This document shows positions 1 through 7,344 of a DNA stretch of 33,126 nucleotides, one piece after another; the first letter of the stretch is position 1, and the number at the start of each line of letters is the position of its first letter. Source of the stretch: Planctomyces sp. SH-PL62 (GTDB taxonomy: Bacteria; Planctomycetota; Planctomycetia; Planctomycetales; Planctomycetaceae); the NCBI GenBank assembly GCA_945893045.1, contig CAMDEA010000095.1, forward strand, positions 1-33,126, in the 5' to 3' direction. The translations under genes and the position numbers were made by a program. Under the pieces are notes generated by a model. That model was not told where the DNA came from, made no database searches, and saw only the letters and a program-made list of their open reading frames with translations.

Positions 1-304
1 TGTTGAGCCGAAACGCCGAGGCCAAATGCGGCGGGCAGCAGTCATACAACCGACGATGCCAATGGGAGGAGACCTGCACCAACTCATGAGCGTCATCAAT
101 GGTGTTTCGCACCACGATGGCCAGGCAGACTTCATCGGCGATTTCCGGGGCTTCATCCACCTCGACCTCCAGCCGAGCGTCCGGAAAGACCGACTGCGTC
201 ATCTCCAGCACTTTGGGCAGGAATCCGTTGACGCCCAACTTCGCGGCGAGCTGCACGACACCGGCAGACAATTCGATTTCCGAGGGGATCAGTGACGATG
301 GCAT
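1..304 (-). CDS. Hypothetical protein, C-terminus beyond left edge
   Basis: Reading the minus strand from an ATG at 304 gives an open frame to the window edge, beginning MPSSLIPSEIELSAG, acidic overall, with a DEAPEIADE stretch near residues 47-55 and a Cys pair (YDCC) near the end of the visible part. A very good ribosome binding site (AAAGGAGA) lies about 8 bases upstream of the ATG, which decides the start. About 101 residues are visible. I do not recognise the family and see no signal peptide or membrane segment. It is divergent from the IS110 transposase to its right; the element's leader begins immediately upstream of it, so its native promoter may have been displaced. Confidence 0.6.
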   Translation of the reverse strand, partial: MPSSLIPSEIELSAGVVQLAAKLGVNGFLPKVLEMTQSVFPDARLEVEVDEAPEIADEVCLAIVVRNTIDDAHELVQVSSHWHRRLYDCCPPHLASAFRLN

Positions 305-344
305 GACGATCTCCTTTCACATCGCAGGAGGAATATCAAACATC

Positions 345-610
345 GCCAAGTTCGGACAGAGGTTTTCTCAAGCGTCGGCATGGAGGCGAGACCAAAGTCT
401 CGATGGCGTTTTGCAGACCCTGGCAGCCCAGGACGAAACACACGACGAGTTGTGGCCGTTTTTTTCATTGACCACCAAACTCAGTTTCTTGTGCTGCGCA
501 CACAGCTTGCCGCAACGGCAAGCTGATGTTCTGAAAGAGAGGTTCTCCTGAGGTAGAAGTTTGGAAGTGTGTTTGGAGTTTCCAGAACCTCGACGACAGG
601 AGAACAGATC
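345..610 (+). ncRNA. Candidate IS110 bridge RNA / structured leader
   Basis: The 300 bases before the transposase hold no convincing gene but several stem-loops: CGAGAC/GTCTCG with a CAAA loop (387-402), CCTGG/CCAGG (419-432), and a perfect 10-bp stem CAGCTTGCCG/CGGCAAGCTG with a 3-base loop (503-525). Nearer the start codon, 539-546 can pair with 584-591, and the overlapping 542-550 with 597-605, so two mutually exclusive pairings exist, the second covering the transposase ribosome binding site. IS110-group elements are known to encode a bridge RNA in the non-coding end upstream of the transposase. That this is one is inference: I could not identify guide loops or the element ends. Confidence 0.35.
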
Positions 611-1741
611 ATGTTTTACGTGGCGGTGGATCAACACAGCAAGCAGTTGACGGTGAGCGTGCGTGACGAAGCGGGAGACGTCGTGTTGCGGCGGCAGGTC
701 AGCACGGAATGGGAGCGGGTGCGGCAGTTCTGGGCGGAGATTCGCGAACGGTCGAGTACCGCCGGCGGGTTTGTGGTGATCTTGGAGGTGTGTGGGTTCA
801 ACGATTGGCTCGTGGCAATGCTGCAGGAATATGGTTGTCGCGAGATGGTGTTGGTGCAGGCGGATGAGCGATCGAAGACGAAGACGGATCGGCGAGATGC
901 GAATCGGCTCGGGGAATTGTTGTGGGTCAATCGTCAGCGGTTGCAAGCGGGGCAGCGCGTGCCTGGGCTCAAGCGAGTTCAACCTCCTTCGACCGCCGAT
1001 GCGGAGGCTCGGCAATTGACCGCGATGCGGCAGCGGGTGGTCGCCCAGCGGACACGGGTCATCAATCGAGTTCGCCATTTGTTGCTGAAGCACAACTTGG
1101 CTCAAGAGTGTCCCACGAAGGGCATTCAAACGCTCAAAGCCTGGAAGTGGTTGCAAACGGTGTCGTTGCCGGAGATGGATCGACTCGAACTGGATCAGTG
1201 TTTGTCGCAATGGACGTTATTGGATCAGCAGAAGCAAGTCTTGGAAGAACGGATCGCGAAGCGGCAAGAAGCCGATGCTCAGGCGAAGATGCTGGCGACT
1301 CTGCCGGGAGCGTCGTCCTATAGCAGCTTAGCGCTGTCATCACGAATCGGTGAGATGTCGCGGTTCACGACCCCGAAGAGCTTGGCGAACTTTTGGGGAC
1401 TGACTCCGCGCTGCCGGAATTCGGGCTTGAGCGGCGAACGGCTCGGTTCGATCACGAAGGAAGGGAGTGCCGTAGCGAGGTTCATTCTCGGACAGCTCGT
1501 GCTGCATGTGCTCAAGAAGGACGGCTGGCTGCGCGTGTGGTATCGGCAGGTGAAGCATCGGCGCGGTTCGAAGATCGCGCGCGTGGCGGTGATGCGTCGC
1601 CTGGCGGTCTCGATCTGGCACATGCTCAAACATCAGCAGCCGTATTGCTGCGGAGGCCCGGAAGTGGTGCGTCGTCAGCGGCAGCAGAAAGGCGAAGAGC
1701 CAATGGAAGGTGCGTTTTCCAAGGCATCGCAGGACAAATGA
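611..1741 (+). CDS. IS110-family transposase
   Basis: A 376-residue protein, a normal length for the family. The N-terminal RuvC-like (DEDD) domain opens with FYVAVDQHSKQ (Asp at residue 7), followed by VVILEVCGF (the Glu) and DRRDANRLGEL (acidic residues near 95). The C-terminal Transposase_20 (IS116/IS110/IS902) domain runs from about residue 225 (MLATLPGASSYSSLAL) through FTTPKSLANFWGLTPR and the ITKEGSAVARF segment. The ATG at 611 is preceded by AGGAGA at a spacing of 8; an upstream start at 569 would lie in the structured leader. IS110 enzymes move DNA without terminal inverted repeats, guided by a bridge RNA. No internal stop or frameshift, so it may be active. Confidence 0.95.
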   Translation: MFYVAVDQHSKQLTVSVRDEAGDVVLRRQVSTEWERVRQFWAEIRERSSTAGGFVVILEVCGFNDWLVAMLQEYGCREMVLVQADERSKTKTDRRDANRLGELLWVNRQRLQAGQRVPGLKRVQPPSTADAEARQLTAMRQRVVAQRTRVINRVRHLLLKHNLAQECPTKGIQTLKAWKWLQTVSLPEMDRLELDQCLSQWTLLDQQKQVLEERIAKRQEADAQAKMLATLPGASSYSSLALSSRIGEMSRFTTPKSLANFWGLTPRCRNSGLSGERLGSITKEGSAVARFILGQLVLHVLKKDGWLRVWYRQVKHRRGSKIARVAVMRRLAVSIWHMLKHQQPYCCGGPEVVRRQRQQKGEEPMEGAFSKASQDK

Positions 1742-1753
1742 ATGCTGGAAAAA

Positions 1754-1779
1754 GCCCCGGCCGCCAAAGCGACCGGGGC
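1754..1779 (-). terminator. Rho-independent terminator-like hairpin, minus strand
   Basis: An 11-bp stem with one mismatch (GCCCCGG plus CGC, loop CAAA), just past the transposase stop. Read on the minus strand it is followed by TTTTTCC. It points against the transposase and may insulate it from readthrough; no minus-strand gene directly upstream is convincing. Confidence 0.45.
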
Positions 1780-2559
1780 CGGTCGGGAGCGTTCACCCGC
1801 CCTGACTTGGTTATCCCTTGCCGGGTTGCTCGCCAGCAGAGCCCGACTCTGTTTCACCAAGCGAAGACAGTTTATCCCCAACTCAGACAACAGTCCTTGG
1901 TCCTATCGGACCAGTGAAGATTCCAGAAAGGAACCCGACTCAGATCGACTCAGAGAGCACCCGTTGGAAGCGGAGAGGTCTTGGCCTGACTTCGATGACG
2001 AAGCCAAGCCCTCGCGGCGGCGGGCCAGTTCGAGGTGGCACATGGTTCCGGTGGTGGCTTCGGCCACGGCCGCACGAACGCCAAGCTGATGAGAACGGCC
2101 CGCCGTTCGCGAGAGGATCGCAAAACCGACTCAGTGTCCCGCCACCGCGCGGGAGCCGGACGCGACTCGCGTCCAGGAATCACGAAGGGATGTGTGGAGA
2201 GGCCGCCGCATACGCAAAACAAGGCAGCCACAAACTCGCTAGACCGCGACCTGATCGCCCACTCCGCTCAACGCTCACTCTCTCAAACAACCGACGAATT
2301 CAACCAGAACAACTGGCGGATCGATGCCGACAAAGTCGGCAACGGCAATCCAGACACCGCCGCACAACGACCGTTTTTCTGAAGCCCACTCCTTCAGCAC
2401 GCCCAACGTCTGCGCCAAGATTGAACGCCACCGAAAATCCCAACCAAGAAATCCTCAGAAAACTTAATTGACAATCAATTCTCTTTCAGGGATGTGCCAC
2501 CCGCGGTTGCACCAACCAACCATCACGTCGGTCGGTTACTGAGACCAACTCATCGAAAC
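1780..2559. other. Non-coding stretch after the IS110 transposase
   Basis: About 780 bases without a convincing gene. Overlapping open frames on both strands have Arg/Pro/Ser-rich translations with no recognisable domain, typical of GC-rich shadows. It contains an odd palindrome at 2158-2174 (8-bp arms around one base) and a small AT-rich hairpin near 2465-2480. Part is presumably the right end of the IS110 element, but I cannot place the boundary. Confidence 0.4.
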
Positions 2560-2820
2560 CACCTCGGCCAATTCGAGGTTCTCGGCCCCACGCTGACGCT
2601 CGACAAGGTGTGTCGAGCCATCGCCACCCGCTGCCTGGACCGCCTCACCCGCCTGTAGGACGAGATGCGGCAATGGCTCGTGGCCTACAAGAAACAGCAC
2701 CAACTCATGCGAGTTCGCAAAAACGGTCCGGATTCTTGGACCGCGTTGCTATCGGCAAACGCCCCCATCGACTTTGTCCGCCGCATGTTCGATTACCTAA
2801 CTCGATGGTCAGAAAGTTGA
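2560..2820 (+). pseudogene. Decayed hypothetical gene with in-frame stop
   Basis: One frame reads HLGQFEVLGPTLTLDKVCRA..., meets a TAG at 2656-2658, and continues as DEMRQWLVAYKKQHQLMRVRK... to a TGA at 2818-2820. Both sides have normal protein composition in the same frame, unlike the flanking DNA, so this looks like the end of a gene broken by a nonsense mutation; upstream of 2560 the frame is lost. An ATG at 2665 could start a 51-residue product. I do not recognise the family. Confidence 0.35.
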
Positions 2821-2886
2821 TTAGCGAATACGTTGCTCGGCTGAATTCAACAAATCAACTACGACTCGATGAGCGCAGGGGGCACA

Positions 2887-4551
2887 ATGGCGTTCTTTCT
2901 TTTCATCCTGCTCGTCGCCGCGATTGGGGGGCTGATCTTTCTTGGCCTTCAGTTGCTCACCTTCAAAAAAGAGAACGAGCAACTCGGATCAGAACTCAGC
3001 AACCAACAGCAAGAGCAAGCAGCCAAAGTCGGGAAGTATGAAGCGCACATCAAGAAGCTCACGGACTATGCCAACGGTCTGAAAGAAAAGGTTCAGCGCC
3101 TTGCCAAATGGCAGAAAATGGCAGACGCGGAACTTCAGGCGGAAGCGTTGTTGGTTTCGGCACGCGATGAATTGGCCAAGGCCGAGAGTCAAGCAAGAAG
3201 ATTGACTGAGAATGCCGAACAGCAAGCGAAGGCTCTTGTTGCCGATGCTGACGCAACGCTCGCCAAAGCCAAAACCGAGGCTGACCATTTGGATGCCAGC
3301 GCCCAGCAACAGGCCGCCGCGCTGCTTTTGAGTGCTCAGAACGAAGCGAGAGAGATTCCAGAGGACGCACGCCGGCAAGCTGCGGCCTACGAGCAAACGG
3401 CTCGCGCGATGAAGAATCTCATTGAGGGATACGGCAATCAGTATCTCATTCCCACCCGGAGTCTTCTTGACGAATTAGCAGAGGACTTCGGCCATAAGGA
3501 AGCTGGCCAAGAACTGAAGCGAGCCAGAGAGAACAGCCTGCTAATGATTCGCAACGGTACTGCCGGACGATGCAGCTACGTCGAGGCAAACCGTCGAGAG
3601 ACCGCCGTCAACTTTGTAGTTGACGCCTTCAACGGGAAGGTGGACTCAATTCTTTCGCGTGTGAAGAACGACAACGTAGGAACATTGCAGCAAGCGATTC
3701 ACGACGCCTTCGCCGTCGTGAGCCTCAACGGCAAGGCGTTTCGTGATGCGACCATCACTGAAGAGTATCTGACCGCACGTCTTGAAGAATTAAAGTGGGC
3801 TGCCGTCACTCAGCAATTGAAACTTGACGAACGAGAAGAACAGAAACGAATCAAGGACCAGATTCGAGAAGAAGAGAAGGCGAGAAAAGAGTACGAGCGA
3901 GCCATTCGAGAGGCCGCCAAAGAAGAAGAACTCATCCGCAAGGCCATCGAAAAAGCTCAAGAGCAGATGGGACACGCGACCGCCCAGCAAAGGGCGGACT
4001 ACGAGCGGCAACTTGAGGAATTGACCCAGCGTTTGACGGATGCGGAAAGTCGGAATCAACGGGCGTTGTCGATGGCTCAACAAACCAAGCGAGGCCACGT
4101 CTACGTCATTTCAAACGTCGGCTCATTCGGGGAGAACGTCTATAAGATCGGGCTGACCCGGAGACTTGAGCCACTTGATCGAATTCGAGAACTGGGCGAT
4201 TCGAGCGTTCCGTTTGAGTTCGACGTCCACGCTCTGCTCTTCAGCGACGATGCGCCAGCGTTAGAGAATCAACTACACAAGCACTTTGTCATGATGCAAA
4301 TGAACAAAGTGAATTACCGCAAGGAATTCTTCAAAGTTGACCTGGCACACATACGCGGTGAAATCGAGACCTTGGGCCTTGCCGCAAAGTGGACGATGAC
4401 TTCTGAGGCCAAAGAGTACCGCGAGACATTGGCGATCGAAAAAGCAATCCGAGACAACCCGGTTCAGCGAGAAGCGTGGACCAAGAGGCAACTTGCACTT
4501 GATGTCGTCGACAACGAATTCATGGAACCTGCCGAAGTTGAGGCCGAATAA
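2887..4551 (+). CDS. Membrane-anchored DUF4041 / GIY-YIG (T5orf172) protein
   Basis: A 554-residue protein. Residues 1-25 (MAFFLFILLVAAIGGLIFLG) form one membrane helix, followed by a long Ala/Glu/Gln-rich coiled coil to about 175, a DUF4041-like region (about 175-370, including YLIPTRSLLDELAEDFGH and a Lys/Glu-rich helix), and a C-terminal GIY-YIG-type domain of the T5orf172/MUG113 class: GHVYVISN (from about residue 403), then VYKIGLTRR, with the helix Glu in LENQLHKHF and the end motif NYRKEFFKV. The ATG at 2887 is preceded by AGGGGG at a 5-base spacing; an in-frame ATG at 2869 lacks one. The family occurs in phages and bacterial accessory regions; a membrane-tethered nuclease acting on foreign DNA is plausible but inferred. 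It stands alone, not in an operon. Confidence 0.85.
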   Translation: MAFFLFILLVAAIGGLIFLGLQLLTFKKENEQLGSELSNQQQEQAAKVGKYEAHIKKLTDYANGLKEKVQRLAKWQKMADAELQAEALLVSARDELAKAESQARRLTENAEQQAKALVADADATLAKAKTEADHLDASAQQQAAALLLSAQNEAREIPEDARRQAAAYEQTARAMKNLIEGYGNQYLIPTRSLLDELAEDFGHKEAGQELKRARENSLLMIRNGTAGRCSYVEANRRETAVNFVVDAFNGKVDSILSRVKNDNVGTLQQAIHDAFAVVSLNGKAFRDATITEEYLTARLEELKWAAVTQQLKLDEREEQKRIKDQIREEEKARKEYERAIREAAKEEELIRKAIEKAQEQMGHATAQQRADYERQLEELTQRLTDAESRNQRALSMAQQTKRGHVYVISNVGSFGENVYKIGLTRRLEPLDRIRELGDSSVPFEFDVHALLFSDDAPALENQLHKHFVMMQMNKVNYRKEFFKVDLAHIRGEIETLGLAAKWTMTSEAKEYRETLAIEKAIRDNPVQREAWTKRQLALDVVDNEFMEPAEVEAE

Positions 4552-4790
4552 GACTCGCTGAATTCCCCCGCCGCGAAGCCCTCTCGCCGCTGGCGAGCCG
4601 CTGGGCGTCAGCCCTCGGACGATTCGATCTCACAATGGACGCCGTGGCGACCGTTCCGCGTTGTCCGGGGCCTGACGGCCTCCGGCTCGCCAAGTCGCCA
4701 ACACACACCGGCTCGCCTACATCGTTTTCGGTGAAGTTGTTGTTTTTTCACGCGAGTTGATGAGTTGAAAACGGCGGCCAAGTACGTAGT

Positions 4791-4810
4791 TCAGTCGCTC
4801 CCGCGACTGA
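4791..4810. repeat. REP-like hairpin
   Basis: A perfect 8-bp stem, TCAGTCGC/GCGACTGA, with a TCCC loop. It resembles the short GC-rich palindromes scattered between planctomycete genes. Confidence 0.5.
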
Positions 4811-4873
4811 GATTCCCGTCACGCGATCAATGACAGTGAATCGGATCATTGGGAATCAGCCAACTTTCGGAAT

Positions 4874-4895
4874 GCGAGTCGCAGGAGCGACTCGC
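4874..4895. repeat. REP-like hairpin
   Basis: A perfect 9-bp stem, GCGAGTCGC/GCGACTCGC, with an AGGA loop. It sits 68 bases before the remnant of a REP-associated transposase, the enzyme class that propagates such palindromes. Confidence 0.55.
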
Positions 4896-4962
4896 CTACG
4901 CTCCTGCGGCTCCGCCGCGTTACGACTTTCGGAATCTGGTCGTGCTGCCTGCCATCAACTTC

Positions 4963-5013
4963 ATGCCTGTTGATCGCGACTGGTTCCTGACCTGGACCAC
5001 CTACAGGGAATGA
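4963..5013 (+). pseudogene. REP-associated (IS200-like) transposase, N-terminal stub
   Basis: The ATG at 4963 reads MPVDRDWFLTWTTYRE then stop. The phrase FLTWTTYGTWLPGD is characteristic of the N-terminus of REP-associated tyrosine transposases in planctomycetes. Here the match ends at TWTTY, where the DNA switches to a fragment of an unrelated gene, so only about 15 codons survive. The recognition rests on a short motif. Confidence 0.45.
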
Positions 5014-5134
5014 AGCGGCGTTCCTTGTTCAGCGGGTCGCGAAAGCGGAACGCGCCGGACTCCAACTGCGACCCGTCCGAGCCGAACGCATTCGCCGACA
5101 TGCAGAGCACGAGCACGCGGGAGTGCTCCAAACC
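4997..5134 (-). pseudogene. TIR-domain fragment
   Basis: Read on the minus strand this gives GLEHSRVLVLCMSANAFGSD, then SQLESGAFRFRDPLNKERRFIP. This is the central part of a bacterial TIR domain (the 'S.r.vlvlS..y..S.WC..E' region) as found in planctomycete proteins. Homology stops sharply at both ends: FIP is followed by the transposase stub at about 5005, and upstream of GLEHSR the sequence becomes the DUF900 fragment. The expected Trp after GSD is a Gly. Neither NADase-domain start nor end is present, so it cannot be functional. Confidence 0.55.
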
Positions 5135-5139
5135 AACCG

Positions 5140-5943
5140 TCAGCCGCACGCGCACGGCGACGGCTTCACCGGTCAGCGGCACCACAGCGTGACGCGCGGC
5201 CGCGTCGAGGTCTCGGTGCCGGAGGCTCACCGCTTCGGCGAGACAGGTTCGTCCTTCTGGCAGAAACTCAAACGGTTCGACCTGCGCGACGACTCGCTCC
5301 GAGTGCAGCACGTCGAGCGGCAGGACCGTGAACCCTTCTTCGCCGAAATTCGCAACGTCCTGCAATTTGCTCGCGAGTCTGGCGAGTCGCCGCACGCGCT
5401 GTTCTTTCTGCACGGGTTCAACGTGAGCTTCGAGGAAGCGGCGATCCGCGCGGCTCAGATTGGCTTTGACCTGAAGGTGCCGGGGGCGACGGCGTTTTTT
5501 AGTTGGCCCTCGCGCGGCAGCGTCGCGGCCTATCCCGCCGACGAGGCCAGCATCGAAGCCAGCGAGCGGGCGATTACATCGTTATCGTCGCAGAAGTTGA
5601 TTTTCTGCGCGGATTTCGTGCCGACTGATTGAGTGCAAAGTGAAGAGTGGCGAGTGCAAAGTGAAAAATGTCCAACAAGCCACTTTAGCGTCGTTGGGAT
5701 TTTGCACTTTGCACTTTGCATTCTGCACTCTTCACTTTGCACTGAATTGCGGCTGTGCCGCGCTATACGGTGGCGGTGCCGGACTTCGATCTCGATCTGC
5801 TGGGCCATGCGTATTTCGCACAGGCCGAGGCGCTGCTGCACGACATCCATGACCTCATGCGCCACGGCACCGCTCCCGGCCAACGGCAACGGATTTCACC
5901 AGCCGTGCATGACGGCACTCCGTTCTGGAAGCTGCGGAAGTAA
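5140..5943 (+). pseudogene. DUF900 alpha/beta hydrolase, catalytic core replaced
   Basis: Two halves of one gene flank an inserted repeat. The left half (about 5140-5577) reads RGRVEVSVPEAHRFGE, then ALFFLHGFNVSFEEAAIRAA (the oxyanion-side HGFN motif of the family), then FFSWPSRGSVAAYPADEASI. It then degenerates and stops at 5630-5632. The right half (about 5749-5943) reads VAVPDFDLDLLGHAYFAQAE and ends DGTPFWKLRK, matching the family's C-terminus with its conserved LGHxYF. The segment that should hold the nucleophile serine (an HSMG-type elbow) is missing and replaced by the 5628-5747 element. Not functional as a hydrolase. Confidence 0.75.
5628..5747. mobile_element. MITE-like inverted-repeat element inside DUF900 gene
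   Basis: A 120-base element bounded by perfect 17-bp inverted repeats, AGTGCAAAGTGAAGAGT at 5632-5648 and its complement at 5727-5743, extended by three more pairs after one mismatch. Inside, degenerate copies of GTGCAAAGTGAA recur on both strands (for example 5653-5664 and 5702-5719). It has no coding capacity. A further hairpin, CGCAGAA/TTCTGCG at about 5589-5609, just outside may belong to the same insertion. It sits exactly where the middle of the hydrolase is missing. Confidence 0.6.
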
Positions 5944-6110
5944 CCACGAGCATCTCTCGTGGGAGTCTGGTGAATTTCTCCGCCACGGGGTTCATCCCGG
6001 TGGTTCCCGCGCTTCTGCACTACCGAATTCTTCGAGGTTTCTGGGTAGTGCAGAAGCGCGGGAACCACTGGGACAAGCCCAAGTGGCGAGAATTTCGACA
6101 AGCTCGTGGG
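5942..6110. repeat. Dispersed cruciform repeat, copy 1
   Basis: The core is a perfect 24-bp inverted repeat, 6000-6023 with 6045-6068 (starting GTGGTTCCCGCGC, ending TGCACTAC), around a 21-base spacer. Outside it, the GCCACGGGGTTCATCCCGG and TGGGACAAGCCCAAGTGGC arms each fold on themselves, giving a three- or four-way cruciform. A related copy with the same order of parts lies at 21187-21303. It sits between the DUF900 remnant and the convergent isochorismatase-like gene and could also act as a transcription stop. Confidence 0.65.
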
Positions 6111-6121
6111 AACGCTGCGTG

Positions 6122-7183
6122 TCATTTGTCGAACTTGACCCAGGAAATCTGCGTCACCAATTGATTGAGCGATGCGAACGACAGATGCGCGTTCGTCGCG
6201 AAGCGTGGCGTGTTGTTCGCGGGAAATGTCGCGAGCGAGGCGTCGCCAACTAGGAATACGTTGAAGTCTTTCGACAGATTCTCGTAGCCGGCCGTTGTCT
6301 TGCAGAAGCACATGTCGGTGGCATAGCCGGTCAGTAAGACGTGGCGAATGCCGTTCGCTTTCAGAAACTTTCGCAGCGGCTCGTAGCCTTCGGAGTCGTA
6401 GATCACGACGTCGTTGGGATCGACGTCGACGTCTTTCGTGACGGGGATTGGCTGTTGCCAGAAGCCTTCGTTGTTGTACTTCGCGCTGGCGTCGAGACCG
6501 GGGAACTGGCGGAAGTAATCTTTGACCGGGTTCTCGGCCGAGAGCGAAATCGATTCGACGAGCGGTTGGCCTTTGTATTCAAAGCTCTTCAGCTTGGCGG
6601 TGAGTTCTTTCGCACCTTGCTGCCGATCAGAGTCACTCGGCTTGGCTCGCAGCGAGCGGTACAGCTTCTTGCGGATCGCGTCTTCGCCTCCGGGGAGGCT
6701 GTACATCACGAGCGGGACTTTGGGGCGAGCCGCTTTCAAAAATGGATTGATGACTTCGTGCGTGTGCCGCGCGGCGAGATGATTTTTGTCCGGCGTACAG
6801 AAGTCGCAGACTCCGGCGGGTTCGGGCGTGTTCCAGCCTTGGCCGTCGTCGATGCCCCACGGATGGACCATGATGACGGCGGTGGCTTTGGCTTGCAGTC
6901 GGTTCGGCATCTCGACAATGCCGCGCGCGTTGTACGAGAACCGCCACGCTCGGACGGAGAGGTCGGCGTCTGGTTCGTTGACCAGGACCGGCGCTTCATA
7001 GCGGCGCAGCTCGCGAACCGGTTCGACGAACTCTGGATGATCTGCCAGCAACGGGGGCGGATCTTTGAGCGGCGTCAGTTTGTTGGCGTACGTGCGTGGT
7101 TCGGCTTTGTCTCCCGCAGCCACGGAGGCGATCAATGTGGTCGTCAGCAGGGACAGTGCAAACCAGGATCGCAGATTCATCAT
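6122..7183 (-). CDS. Secreted isochorismatase-like cysteine hydrolase
   Basis: A 353-residue protein. An N-terminal signal peptide (MMNLRSWFALSLLTTTLIAS, then VAAGD) predicts export. The isochorismatase-like fold is shown by VIYDSEGYEPLRKFLKANGI, then VLLTGYATDMCFCKTTAG, holding the catalytic Cys, followed by FNVFLVGDASLATFP, the usual strand after it. The family hydrolyses amides, ureas or vinyl ethers through the Cys; the substrate cannot be told from sequence. The segment before the core (VMVHPWGIDDGQGWNTPEPAG) is longer than in ordinary family members. GGAGGT lies 5 bases before the ATG at 7183; the next codon is also ATG. It follows the giant surface-protein gene on the same strand but 160 bases away, so is probably separate. 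Confidence 0.8.
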   Translation of the reverse strand: MMNLRSWFALSLLTTTLIASVAAGDKAEPRTYANKLTPLKDPPPLLADHPEFVEPVRELRRYEAPVLVNEPDADLSVRAWRFSYNARGIVEMPNRLQAKATAVIMVHPWGIDDGQGWNTPEPAGVCDFCTPDKNHLAARHTHEVINPFLKAARPKVPLVMYSLPGGEDAIRKKLYRSLRAKPSDSDRQQGAKELTAKLKSFEYKGQPLVESISLSAENPVKDYFRQFPGLDASAKYNNEGFWQQPIPVTKDVDVDPNDVVIYDSEGYEPLRKFLKANGIRHVLLTGYATDMCFCKTTAGYENLSKDFNVFLVGDASLATFPANNTPRFATNAHLSFASLNQLVTQISWVKFDK

Positions 7184-7344
7184 GGGACACCTCCGGAACT
7201 CGACGCTGAACTGAGCAAGCCACGGCCGACGATTCGTCAGACCGACGGGCGAGATGTTGTCGCAGTCGCATTCCAGAAGGCAAGCGTTGAATACTCTCTC
7301 CAAGCGGCGATCAGCCGATCAACTCCGTTGCCGCCAATCCCATT

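Larger units (their letters stand above)
4552..4962. other. Intergenic region with hairpin repeats
   Basis: No gene is visible in these 411 bases. The region contains two short palindromic repeats (separate entries) and a repeated phrase, AACTTTCGGAAT / GACTTTCGGAAT, at about 4861 and 4924 flanking the second. The composition and the nearby REP-type transposase fragment suggest decayed REP-like sequence. Confidence 0.5.

Noticed and set aside
1818..2471. 217-residue open frame after the IS110 transposase
   Set aside because: Arg/Pro/Ser-rich, no domain, no ribosome binding site, overlapped by other frames of equal quality; probably IS right end and flanking non-coding DNA.
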